A stretch of DNA of 64,000 nucleotides from Parascedosporium putredinis (lineage: Eukaryota; Ascomycota; Sordariomycetes; Microascales; Microascaceae), in assembly GCA_949357655.1 (NCBI GenBank), contig CASHTG010000015.1, positions 186,001 to 250,000 of the forward strand, given 5' to 3'. Under the pieces are notes generated by a model. It was given only the letters and a program-made list of their open reading frames with translations. It did not search any database and was not told the origin of the DNA. Position 1 is the first letter of the stretch. The number at the start of each line of letters is the position of its first letter. Position numbers and translations under genes: made by a program. This document shows, piece by piece, positions 48,003 to 59,601 of the stretch.

Positions 48003-48762
48003 TTAAAATTCGTGACTATGCTTCCTCGCCTTCTTGGCCATAGCCTGGGCCCTCTCCTCCCTCAATGTGACCCAGATCCAGAACCAGCTAACCATCTCGA
48101 CAAAGGCAAAGGTGAAGAAGACGCGGTTCTTGAGACCGTCGCCGCCCCAGGAGGAGGCGTGGTACGAAGGGTTTTGGGCGTGGGCCGGAGGATGAGCCAT
48201 GCGGCCGCGCGGGTTCGAGTAGTAGAGCGGGGAGGTGGACGAGAACATGAAGGTGTAGAAGTTGAGGCCAAAGGCGATTGCGAGGCGGATGGGAGCTAGA
48301 GGAGCGAGCAGGAGTCAGCACGGGATCGATGCAAGCCTTGTTTTCTTTCTTTCTTTCTTTCTTTCCCGTCCTTTTGGTTCGTTTGTGAGGGGGAATTGGG
48401 AGAATAAACGCACCTTGCGTGCCCCAGTGGTGGAACAGGCAGACTTCTTCAGGGAGGCTGAGGCTCACGAGGTCGGAAATGCCCATGACGGCGAGGATAA
48501 CGGCGAGAAAAGCGAGGGGCGGTGACTGGGATTCGAAGCTCCGAGCGTAAGGCTGGCGATGGACAGAGGGACGGGTCCCATGTGGTTAGCAGAAAGAGGA
48601 AAACGGGAGGAGGGGGTAGCTCACCATGCCCATGGCCTCGCCCATGACGTAGACGATGGCCTGGTCAGCTATCGTGGCGGGATTCGTGAGGAAGAAGAAG
48701 CCGAGGGTGATGTGGAAGAGGGAGATGGAGGTGATGATTGTGCGCGCGGAGATGAGAGCCAT
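48003..48762 (-). CDS. ilm1: Ilm1 family membrane protein
   Basis: Small multi-pass ER-type membrane protein; yeast ILM1 mutants lose mitochondrial DNA more often, but its molecular role is unknown. Three exons: 48625-48762, 48414-48552 and 48003-48295, with introns 48553-48624 (GTGAGC) and 48296-48413 (GTGCGT) in phase. The product starts MALISARTIITSISLFH and has four hydrophobic segments: TSISLFHITLGFFFL, PLAFLAVILAVMGI, LAIAFGLNFYTFMF and VFFTFAFVEMVSWFWIWVT. Conserved stretches include DQAIVYVMGEAMGM, LPEEVCLFHHWGTQ and KKARKHSHEF. The frame is intact. It converges with mdm20 and diverges from cdc43. Confidence 0.88.
48339..48366. repeat. CTTT microsatellite in ilm1 intron
   Basis: About six CTTT units lie in intron 2 of ilm1 and give the intron its polypurine character on the gene strand. 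Confidence 0.75.
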
Positions 48763-50891
48763 GGTGGGCGACGGGGGCGGATTTGCGACCGCTGTCGCAG
48801 CACAAAGGTCGAGTGAGGGTTCGGTAGTCGCTACGGTCGAAGGTGGAGCGGGTATGATCGGGGAAGAGGGAGGCGTGCGAGACTAGGGGTGCAAGCCAGG
48901 GGAGGGGGGCGCTGCGATTAGATAACGAGGAGGATCTCTGGCGCGTTCCAATTCAGGAACCGGATTCTTTTGGCAGGGAGCTGACGGTTATCGATCTCGT
49001 GCACGAAGAGGGATTGAAGATTGGATGATTGTGAGGCTTGGCGACGTCGATGAAGAAGCGTGTATGGGTCTGTTGGGACGTAAGAGGGAGAAGGGAAGGC
49101 GAAAAGAGGCACGCGGAAAAAAAAAAAACGAAGCGAAGAACGAAAGAAACCAGATCGTCGAAGTTTGGAAGCAGAAAAAGTAAAAAAGGACAAGACGTCA
49201 GCCCGCTTCAGGCACCACAAGGAGAAACTAGCGCACCGGGGTTTCCTCAGCGTGACTGGTCTATTCCTCTCTGGTCGAACCCTGGATCGGGACGTGGTGG
49301 CTCTAACTAGATTGAAACGTAATTTTAGCGGGTTTCGGGACCAGTACCGGGCCTTGGGGTGGCTACCCTTGGTGCCTTGGTGGCTAGCCTTGGTGGCTTT
49401 TTGGTGCTGTGGCTCAGCATCACTCGGGGCCTTGGGGCGTGGTCTGAGCTTGCAGGCAAAGGAAAGTTGAGGGAAGGAGGGGCCCACTGGAAATGGAGCT
49501 TGAGCTCTTTCAATACCGGACAGGTGGGGAAGGGACCATGCACACCACTTCGCAAGCCCTGCACTTTGCACTCTGAAGAAGTTTGCTTGCAGTTTGCACT
49601 TTGCACCTGCCTCGAACACCCGCCTTTGGAAACCCTTTCATACACCTCATTGTAATGTACCAGTACATGGTCCCTGAAGCTGGTGCATAGGGTTGGTTGA
49701 CTCCAAGTCAAAGGACCAGTGAACTCGCTGCGTCCGAGGCGCGTGACCGAGGAGGAAGCTGGTTAAAGTACCGGTACTCAAGGACATTAATGATTCTGCT
49801 CCCGAACTCGAAGCTCGGAAGCTGGAGTTTGGGCTCCAAATGGATTTAGAGAGATCTTGATATTAATACAATGTCCATATCAGACCCGAGGGGAGGGCTC
49901 GGCTGATTTTCTCTCTTCGTTATCTGCACCACTCCACTCGACGTCAAAGTGATCAGTCAACCCACTGGGGCAGGCGCCAGCTCAGGTGTCGTGGCGCTAT
50001 CTGCGTGCCACCTCATCTGGGGGAGCTGGGAGCTACCGTAACATTGGGTCACCATCCGGGAAACGACACGGCCAGCCCGCCGCTTGAGGCAAGCCGTTGA
50101 GGATCACTACAATGTACCGCCATGAAATCAGTGCATTTTCCCCCTCTTGACGGGCTCCAATAATATTTGTCGCAGACATACGCAATACTCCGTCTGACAG
50201 GGTGCACTTGAGGCGAGACAGGGACCCGGGCTTTGATTCAGCTGGATGGCCATTGTGCAGCTCAACGGTGATCATTCAATCTGTGCGAAGAAAATCCCTG
50301 TCCCTCAATTTATCACAGTAGGAGAGACGCCCCTCGAACGCTTGGGACTCTTTAAGATCGATACTCTTCGATCGTGGATGACGTTGAAATGCGCCCCCAC
50401 GTTTGTGGCTCCCCAGGCCCTCCGTGTGATTTAGATAGGACTCGGGAGCTTGCTCCCTCCATGCTTCATGGCATCTGCGCTGCTTGACATACTTGATGTA
50501 CTGACCCTTGCAATAGTTCCCAGCTTCGAATCCCACATTCAGAACCCCTTTTGACGCTAGTTTTGTGTCCCTCCCTGTCTCCCCCTTTCAAACCACGCTA
50601 ATCCCTGTGCTGGTGGCTTTTCGACTTCGGTTGACAGCTGCGTCTTCGCTCAGCTTCCCCATCTTGCTTCCCTTCCTGCCCCTCCATTCAACCCCCAATT
50701 GGCTCCTATCATTGATCAATATCACTTCCCCCAAATACGCTTTGAATCTTTTTTTCCTCGTGCATATCTCTCCCATCGCCAAGAGAAATAAGCCGCCTTC
50801 CCACCCTCTTTTTGCATTTCTCCAGGATAGGGCGGCTTCACCCACAAAGCAGAAGAGAGAAGAAGAACAAAAGCAACGAAAGAGGAGAGCA
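48763..50891. other. Divergent intergenic region, ilm1 and cdc43
   Basis: 2.1 kb between two divergent starts. It holds an A run at 49118-49129, imperfect CCTTGGTGGCT repeats near 49345-49415, a TTTGCACT-rich patch near 49558-49605, and a pyrimidine-rich leader (50570-50830) before cdc43. The 233-codon minus-strand frame at 48918-49619 has no domain and was not accepted. Confidence 0.5.
49345..49415. repeat. Imperfect CCTTGG(T/G)GGCT tandem repeat
   Basis: Four to five degenerate units of 11-16 bases (ccttggggtggct, ccttggtggct, ccttggtggct) follow each other. Non-coding by position, upstream of ilm1. Confidence 0.6.
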
Positions 50892-52561
50892 ATGGCGACT
50901 TCCGACCCGGGCGGATTCGACAAAGCCCGTCACATTCGTTACTGGCAACGCTGCCACCGCTCCATCCTCCCCATCTACTACACGCCACAGGACTCCATCC
51001 GCCTCACCCTCTCCTTCTTCATCCTCTCCGCCCTCGACGTGCTTTCCCCGTCCTCCGACCCGACCTCCAACCCTAACGCCGCCCCTCTCATCACCGACGC
51101 CGACCGCCGCACCATCCGATCCTTTGTGCTCTCCCTCAAGCACCCTGCCGGCGGTTTCGCCGGCTCCCGAACCACATCCTCCCCGGCCCTTGTTACCTCG
51201 CCTCCCGCGCCCCCGCCCACCTCCCGGATCATGTCCTCGACGCCAACTTGGCCGCCACCTCCTTCGCCCTCCTCCTCCTAGCGCTGGCCGCCGCTGATGG
51301 CAACGACGACGATGCGGCGGGTGCCTTTGCCCACGTCGACCGCGAGGGCACCTTGCGCTGGCTAAGGACCCTGCAGCGGCCAGACGGCAGCTTCGGCGAG
51401 GTTGTCGACGCGCAGGGAAACGTCCAGGGCGGCCGCGACATGCGCTGCTGCTACCTTGCAGCGACGATACGCTGGTGCCTCCGCGGCGATGTGGCCGAGG
51501 GCGACGACGGCTGGGTCGAGGACATTGATGTTGAAGGCCTCATCCGGCACGTGCGACAGGCGCAGGTTCGTTTCCCGCCAAGGGGATGTCCCAGGGGCCA
51601 TTCCTTTGCTATCTACCCTTGAGATTTTCCTTTGATTTCCCACTCTAACCTTGACTGAAATAGACGTACGACGGAGGCATGGCCGAGAGTTCGCAGCACG
51701 AGTCACATGGTACATAAAACCTATCCCAACCTCAACCCCCGGGCAAATGCTAACCAAAGACGTACAATTCCCCGCCCCTTTGTAGCCGGCTACGCCTACT
51801 GCGGCGTCGCTGCCCTTGCCCTCCTCGAGCGGCCCCTCGCCGAGAGCTCGACCCGTCCCGCCCCCGCCGTCAAGCCCGGCATCCCCAGCATCCCCGCCCT
51901 GCTCAAGTTCCTCGCCTGCCGCCAGTTTGCCTACATTGAAGCCGCCGACTCCGAGTCTGAAGAGGAGGACCTCGAGACGGGTAACTACGTCGAGGGCAAG
52001 CCCGGGCCCTTGTCCTGCGACCCGGACGCGCTCTGCGTCGGGTATAATGGTCGGTGGAATAAGAACGCCGATACGTGCTACTGTTGGTGGGTGGGCGGCA
52101 CTCTCCAGGTAAGAAGCCCAATACGAGAGAGATTTGAGAAAAGGGAGAGAGGGAATCTCCCTCATTGTTGATCCTCCCCCTCCTTTTCAGGAACGAACCG
52201 TAGAGGATGTAAAAATATGAAAGGAGAACATCGCATGAGGAGCAGAAGGCGTAGACAAAAAGGGCAAAAGGTTCCTGACCACCAATCTCGTAGATCCTCG
52301 GCCACCTCGACCTCGTCAACAAGCCCGCCTCCCGCCGCTTCATCACCACCAAAACACAACACCTCATCGGCGGCTTCTCCAAGTACCCCGGAGGCCCCCG
52401 ACGTCTACCACGCCTACCTCGGCCTCGCCGCCCTCGCCATCATGGACGAGTCCCCCGACGAGGCCCGCCAGCTCAAGCCGTTTGACGCCGAGCTGTGCGC
52501 GAGCGTCGATACCGTGCGCAAGATTGAGAAGGCGAGGGCGGGTTTGCTCCGGAGACGGTGA
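50892..52561 (+). CDS. cdc43: Geranylgeranyltransferase type I beta subunit
   Basis: Attaches geranylgeranyl to CaaL proteins such as Rho1 and Cdc42, as a dimer with the Ram2 alpha subunit. Four exons: 50892-51565, 51664-51709, 51786-52108 and 52294-52561. It starts MATSDPGGFDKARH and shows prenyltransferase barrel repeats: FFILSALDVL, LKHPAGGFAGS, LRTLQRPDGSFG, RDMRCCYLAA, TYDGGMAESSQHESHAGYAY (substrate and zinc pocket), CVGYNGRWNKNADTCYCWWV (zinc Cys), LIGGFSKYPGG and DVYHAYLGLAAL (zinc His). Frame breaks at 51167-51169 (CCC, four expected) and 52395-52399 (C5; seven expected for the usual PPDVYH). An acidic insert EEEDLETG lies before the zinc cysteine region. Confidence 0.9.
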
Positions 52562-53416
52562 GCGGCGTTTGTGAGAAGGGGCTGTCTGTCTTGGTTTTTC
52601 TTTTCTAGTTATATTCTTGAAGAACTGGGGGTTCGTATTCAGGGTAACATTAGTTGATTAAGCGACGAGGGAAAAGGGGTAGGAGACAAGTCACCCTCCG
52701 AGAGAAGCCACAAGGAAAAGATTATATCTATATAAAAAAGAGAAACATGGCTGGTTGATTGATCCAAGGGAGAAGTACTAGGTTTTTCTCTCCCTCGCTT
52801 CCGAGGTCTTGATCAGGGAAGGCATAAACAACAGAAGAAGATAAAAAGAATAACAAGGTAAAACTAGTGGTATCTTGTGATATGATACAGCCGCTCGACG
52901 CGGAAGAATAAAGAATAAAGAAAGAACAAAAACCTCTCCTATACCCAAGAAAAATATCTCTTCCCTGCCGTCGTCATTCTCTCTCATCCGAATAGGTGAA
53001 ATATATATGATCCAACAAGATTATATGGGAGGAAGATGAGGGGTCTAGTGATAGGTTGAGGTAGAAGAATGTCGAAGTGTTGCGTGTCTGTATGTGTGTG
53101 TGCGTGTGCCGATCTCCATAATGCGTAAATATCCTCCCTCTCTTATCTTTCCAATTCCTCCTTATTCTCTCTTCGTTTCCTCTTTGTTTGCGCCGAGAGC
53201 ATTTCTCTCGCACCCGAGCTCCCAAAAAAGGACATTAATAAAACACCGTTCAAGCCCCCTCAAAAGGGACAATCCGCAATATTAAAGCAACGCCTCCAAA
53301 AGGTTGGGGGAAAAGAAAATTGCATCTGCAAGTGTCACCTTTTTCCCGTTCACCAAAAAAACTTGACATCACCTAGTGACGTTCGCGTAGGATCAAGCAC
53401 AAAGGGCGGGGTTCTT
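52562..53416. other. Convergent intergenic region, cdc43 and protein kinase
   Basis: 855 bp of AT-rich DNA with a TGTG run at 53088-53108. It should hold both 3' UTRs. No gene supported. Confidence 0.55.
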
Positions 53417-56400
53417 CTACCCCTTGGGCACCGCCAACCCCGTCACAATCGTCGGCGCCGGCGCAAGCCCCAACCCCAACGCATCCGGCACCACCTCGCC
53501 CTCGTCAAAAATGTGCTCCTCGATATGCTCCCCGGCCCGAGGATGACGGGGCTAAACACGTCCACCTCCTCCACCTCTTCCAGGTCGGAGCGCCGACCCG
53601 GCCCGTACTCGTCCTCGTCCTCGTCGTCCTCGTCGACTTCCTGAATCGTAATCTCGCCCGACCGCCGGCCCAGGCCCGACGCGCTCGCGCTGCGCGAGTG
53701 GCTGCTCGCCGAGCCTCCGCCGCTTCCGCTCCGCGAGCGACCCCCGCTGCTGCTGCCGGCGCCGCCTCCTCCGCCGCCACTGGAGTGGTGGCCGCTCGTG
53801 TTGAGCATCGGGCCTTTGAAGAGGTTGCGCTTGCGCTTGGCGAACATGACGCCGCCGGACGCAAACGGGTTCGGCGATCCCGGGGCTGCATACCGCCGCC
53901 GCCGCCGCTGCCACTGCCGCCGAGGTTGCCGCCACCGCTGCTACTACTACTTCCGGGATAGGGCATGCCCTCGTTGAACAAACGCAGAGGAGCGGGCGAG
54001 CCGCTGCCGCGCACGAGGCGAATGTTGGACGGGATCGGGTTGTGCGTGGGCGTGGCGGGCAGGACCTTGACGCTGTGGTGGGGCGAGGTACCGCGGTGGT
54101 GCAGCGTCGACTTGGACATGGCCGTGGACACGGAGCCGTTGGAGCTGGTCGACGACGCTTTCGAGTGCAGTGATGGTGGTGGTGGATCGAGCGGATCGAC
54201 GACACCGACGACGACGTCGACTTGCGGCCGCGCAGGCCCGTCGACGACCGCCGCATCGCCGTCCGCGGCGTGAGCGGCGAGGGCGACAACGACTGCCGCT
54301 TGTAACTCTGCGACGAGGAAGCCTCGCGCTGGGCGGAGGCGACGAGATGCCCAACGATGTCGGGCTCACCATGGCACCGCTGCCGATGCCGCCCGCGACG
54401 CCTCCCCGATGCCAATGCCGATGCCCGCGCCCGCGCCCGCACCCACGATAAGGGGCTGGGGCGGTCCCGCCTTGGACAGCTGGCCGTTGGCGACCAGACC
54501 TGGGGGCAACACGCTGGTGGCCGGGTTGGGGCTCGCGCTCGCGTTGCTGCGCGCGTACTTGCCCGTCTGAGGCCGCGGGCTCGACGCTTCCGACCCTTTA
54601 CCGCTGCCGGGTTTGCCACCATTTTTGCGCAGGTCCGGCGTCGATAGGCTGCCCTTGCGATTGTGCGACTTGCTCCGCCGCGTGTTCTCAAAGATCCAGT
54701 GCGTCCAATTCTTCCACGTCGCCAAGATGGCTTGCGACGGCCGCTTGCGGACCTTGGGCGGGCGGCCAGCACTTTCGGCAGCCGCATCGGGATGCAGTTG
54801 CTGCAGCGCATCCGACGTCGTCACTAGATGTAGCGTGGAGCCCCTAGACCGCGCGCTCCTCAGGATGCCCTCCTTGGGGGCGGTATCGGCCGGCGAGTGC
54901 GCGATGTGCTCACGGACCGTATGGAATCCTTGTCGATAGGCGGAGGTGCTACTTCGCCCTGGGGCATAGCCGGACTGCGGCTCGACTCGGCAAGAAGGGG
55001 TAGGTCGGGCACGCGGTAGTCGGCGTAGTGGGCGCTCCGTCGCTCGCTTCGGCCGCGCGTGCGTGGGGGCTCGCCGACTCGCATAAAGTCCCCTATCGCG
55101 CCTTCCTCGCGCACGTCGTGGAGTACGGGAGTCATGCGCTCGAGGCGGCTCGACGCGGCCGACAGTCGGCGAAGACTTCGGAGCTCGGCTTCCTTTTCCC
55201 GGCGCTTCCTCTCCCGGCGCCTCGCCTTGCGTTCCTCTTTCTCGAGAAGGAGGGTCCACCAGCCAGCGAGAGCGTCGCACCTTTGCGAAAGGACGCTCTC
55301 AATGACGTGGTCGATATCCACGCCCGCGCTTCGCATGCGTTGTAGAACCTCCCTCTCGAGGGCGGTCGAGAATGGCGCAGGTTGTTGGACCTTGAGGATG
55401 GCCTGCTGGTTCGGGGAATGCTCGGCGAGGAAGGGGTGGTTGAGCACGTCGGAGAGAGAGGGTCGCAGGAGGGGCCGCTTGGAGAGGAGCAGCTTGATCA
55501 AGGAGAGCGCATCGGCGGGAATGTGATCGGGGTATTTAGGTTCGTCGGTCAAGATTTTTGTTCTCGTGACATTGTCGTCGTCATCGTCAAAGGGTAGTTC
55601 GCCGCACAAGAGGGCGTAGAGGATGACGCCGAGGCTCCACACATCCACCTTTTCGCCCGCGTACTTTTCGCCTTTAAGCATCTCGGGTGCGGAGTAGCAT
55701 ATCGTGCCGCAGAACGTCTGTAGGTGATTCGCCTTGCCTTCGTACTCGCGGGTGAAGCCGAAATCGACGAGCTTAACGTTTTCATTCTTGTCGAACAAGA
55801 TGTTCTCGAGCTTGAGGTCCCGGTGGACGCACGAATTGGCGTGAACGTAGGCGACTGCGCCCACGAGCTGGGCAAATATGCGTTGGACTTTGTGTACGGG
55901 GAGAGGGCCATGCTTGAGGAGGTAATTGTACAATTCGTCACCTTGGAAAAAGACAAACGAATTTGTGTCAGTTACGGCCGTCGAATCTTTGAGAGTGCCA
56001 AGTGTCTCTCTTCTCGGCGCTTACCTGGGCAGTACTCCAACACCATCCACACTAGGGATTCCGTGACAATGACTTCGTATAACCGGGCGATATGGGGGTG
56101 GACGAATTGTCGGTGGTGGTGGATTTCGCGGGCGAGATTGGCGTCGCTCTTGTTGGCGGATTTTAGGACGACCTAGCAAAAGGGGTGTATCCACGGTCAG
56201 AATCGCACGACTGCCCGCGAGCAAGGGAGGCAACGAAGCGGGTGATGGTGGACGAGCATACCTTGGAGCCATTGGTGAGCTTGTGGTTGGCGAGGTACAC
56301 CTTGCCAAAGGAGCCCTTGCCAATGAGCCGGCCGAGGGTGTAGTTGCCGACGGACTTGAGGTCTTTTGTCGAGAATTCACTATGCCCAACATTAGTCTTT

Positions 56401-56910
56401 CCGCTGGTATGTGGTGGACGAGTGGTTCACGGTTCGGGAGGGTAGCGACATACTCGAGGAGCTCTTGGTACGAATGCGCGAGCTGTTTAAGACGGCGAGA
56501 AGGTTAGCACTAGGCATCAGGTCTTCCTGGACATGGCGCAGGGTAACGCAATAGGAGGGAAGAAAAGAATGAGGGGCTTTATCAACAGGACTCGAGGCAC
56601 CCACCTTGGCTTTTCGTCCCGAGGCCTCTGGCCTCCCCTTACTGGTTGCATCCCTCGATCGTGTCACCCCTTGTCCGCGTGCGGGAGCTCGACGAAAGTA
56701 GGAATATTGTCTCTGGCTTGGTCCGACACGTGCAGAGAGACGGGTCGGGGACGTCGTACGCCTGTATGTTTCCGGTAGGAGGAGGGCGCGCGCTGGTTGG
56801 GAAGCGGAATTGGAGAGGAGCAGAGGGGGAATCGCGGAGTGGTCTCGTCTCGTGTATGCCGAAAAGTCGTGGCGGGTGATGGGGATATGAGGCGTCAAGG
56901 GCTGGGTCAT
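53417..56910 (-). CDS. CAMK/AMPK-type serine/threonine protein kinase with long disordered tail
   Basis: Exons: 56605-56910, 56454-56482, 56262-56379, 56025-56172, then one large exon 53417-55941. Start MTQPLTPHIPITRHDF. The kinase domain has GKGSFGKVYLA, the VVLK lysine, MVLEYCPGDELYNYL, HRDLKLEN, VDFGF, CGTICYSAPEML and VDVWSLGVILYALLCGELPF. A basic helical block follows (LEKEERKARRRERKRREKE), then a long Ser/Pro/Gly-rich tail with one conserved-looking block (ILATWKNWTHWIFENTRRS) and a C-terminal end DVFSPVILGPG then an acidic stretch. Frame breaks occur at about 54926-54932, 54362-54420 and 53530-53533 (C4 on the plus strand), probably more in the Gly-rich tail. It resembles Kin1/Kin4/Nim1-related kinases; the exact subfamily is not settled. 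End coordinate relies on the repaired last frame. Confidence 0.85.
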
Positions 56911-59601
56911 GCGAATCGAGGTCGGCCCAGGGAAAGAAGGACTGGAAAGGGAAAAGGAAAAAGAAAAGAGCGAAGAGTCACGGCGAAGAAAGGCGACAGG
57001 GACACAAAATTATAAAAACCAAGGAAAGAATCAAGACGCTATTTCGGCGACAGAGGTAGGGTTGTCGGGATATTAGGAGAAGGGGAAAAAGAGAGACAGA
57101 GGGACAGGTTGTGGCGTGGGGGAAAGTGAGTGCCTGTGTGAGCGCATGTGTGTGCCTGTGTGTGTGTGCCAGTGTGGAGTGTGGTGTGCGAGGAAACTAT
57201 TTCTCCAGGGGACGACGAAATCTCCGCCGTCGTACAGTGTCAGTGTTGGGGCAGCCAAAAGGCAACAAAAGGCAACAAAAGGCAACACCGCCTTTTTCCT
57301 CTTGTCTCTTTTTTCTTCTTCGAGTATCCCCGTCAAGATCTTCACGAAAAAGAAGCTCGTCTCGTTTCAACTTGGTACGGGACGGATAGCCAGTGCACGA
57401 ACCCTTTTACCCCCTCTTAAGATCGGGGAGTATGAAGCCAGCGGTCGATCCAAAGGGGAGGATTCGTGGTTGGCCTCGGTTTGCGTCTCGGGTTCCCGTG
57501 TCTGCGGCGGTCTGCAGCCTTTCTGCCGGTTTTTTGTCTGGGTTTATTTCATCTACGGATCTTATTTCGTCCTTTTTTAGTGTCGACGCTCTACGCTATC
57601 AACAGATGGGGTGGGTTATTCCTGGGGAGTTAAACAAGCAAAAATATTTATACAAAAAGGAAAAACTAGGAAGACAAGCAGTGCGACAGAGAAAGAGAAC
57701 AAGTGCAAGAATAAGACAAGAGTGAAGCTAAAAAGAAACGAAACAAAAAAATCAACGTCGTACTGGGATTCCAGAACGCTGGCGTGGGAGGCGACGTTCC
57801 TGGGCCCAGTGCTTCAATCCTCCAGGGCGGAAAAGGAATACCGAGACTTGAGCACTGCAGATATCGATGCACACTTACTGGGCAGCAGAGGTCATCGATC
57901 AATGGCTCCAGCCCCATCGAACCGGCCCATTCCAGGCACCCAAAGCCCAAACTCCCTTTCCGCTGACGCGAGTCGAGGTCGCAGTCTAGGCTGAGTGGTA
58001 CATGCCAGTGGAGTGATCGCCCGCGCCAATGGGCCCTACACGAATCTCTGTTGCGGGCCGGGGGAAAAGGCAACATTGAAGCCAAGTGAAGAAGTGAGTG
58101 CCCCGAGTGCTCATCCCAAGTCATCCCAACTCCCCTTGGCTCTGCTGCCATGCAAAAGGCAGGAGGGACGCGAAAAGAAAGGCTCAATTAAACGGTAATG
58201 TTACAGTGCAGGAAACCTTGGACGAACCAGGTGCAGAGCCCCTCGCAAGTGGAGACAGGGACGGGGGACGGGGACCACAAGGTACTCAAGGTACTCTTCA
58301 CCGACGACACCGTGCATTGGATACAATTTTGTGTCTTTTCGTCCCATGATACTTGTACAAAGAATGTTCTCAGAGGAAGGAACGGGCCCGAGGTACCTAA
58401 CAGGTACTCTTCAAGTTTCTTCTTCTTCTGCTTCTGTCCTTTGTGGAAACACCAAACACGCAAAAGACTTGGCTCCTGGACCCTGCGTCCCCACAATATG
58501 TGAGGATCGTTGAACAAGAATAGCCCCAAGGAAGAATAGCCTCATCCGCCTCGCCCTCAAATGCCCGCCCTTTCGTCACTTCAATTTTTTTAGGAGTGGC
58601 GATTGACGTAGGAGGTGTATTCTATGCCGTATGTGCGGTGTGTGCCACAGCAGCCGCGCTTGACGAAAGCGGGCAAGTCAACAGCAACAAGACATCGGCC
58701 TCGTCATCTTTCACGAGTTTAGCATTTCCAAGAGGGAGGGCCGCAAGGCAGATAGATTAATTCGACATGGACTCGCCATTGCACCGACTCCCCACGATCT
58801 CTCCATGTATGCACGGGAAGCGAATGACGGGTCTTGAGAGCAATGTGCATACACGAGGGGATAATGCGGGACTTGATTCCTGCCCTTTCGTGCCCGCAAG
58901 ACTTTCTGCATATTCAGCGTTCCCGACACCATGGAAGTACAGTGAAGCACTCCATCTGCACAGTTCGCCCTACTTGACTTGAAGTGGGAGCCAAGCCACG
59001 CGTCGACACATCGCGACAAGTCAGCGGGCATCGCACTCCTCGATGAGCGAGCCGATGGGACTTGTCTGCCATTAGTGAAGGCCGGACCACAAGATACACG
59101 ATGATTGCTGCTTTCGTTCGTTCTCCTTCCCTTCCTTCGCACGGCGACCTTTGTAGGTTTGGTAAACGGGTGCATTTGAACGCTATACCCGTACTGGCAC
59201 CTTGACACTCAGAAAGAGTACAACTTGAGTCTTAAACATTTTATTTTCTTCCAAATATCCCAATTTGAGCCTCAACAACACTTTCCCATACCCATAGCTG
59301 AAAAGCAGAAGAGGCTAGAATCGTGACTAAAGTAGAGGTCCTTCCAACAGCCAGCAAAACGAAGAACCGTTACGGCCGAGTGAGTGCGTTACCTCGACAT
59401 TGATGTATGCTTCACTGCATTCTAGCACTTTCAAGATCAAGAAAACGCAAGATATATCCACGTGAAGCACACTTCCCATTATACAATGCAGTAAATATTC
59501 CTTCTCTAGTAGCACGTAATCCCATTCTCTCCAACCAAGTGACCAAATTCCTCGACTCATCAAGTTCCCTCCCCTCTCACGCCAAAGCCCTAATATCCCC
59601 C
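56911..59601. other. Intergenic region between kinase promoter and trs130 3' end
   Basis: 2.7 kb. Left part is the kinase promoter, with GTGTGTGT runs (57140-57172), a 10-base tandem repeat (57258-57288) and A/G-rich blocks (56930-56975, 57650-57760). The right part has only short overlapping frames without domains. No gene supported. Confidence 0.5.
57258..57288. repeat. Three-copy decamer tandem repeat
   Basis: The unit aaaaggcaac is repeated three times head to tail upstream of the kinase gene, in non-coding DNA. Confidence 0.85.

Noticed and set aside
48918..49619. 233-codon minus-strand frame
   Set aside because: Lies in the ilm1 upstream region, has no domain, and its sequence is partly built of simple repeats.
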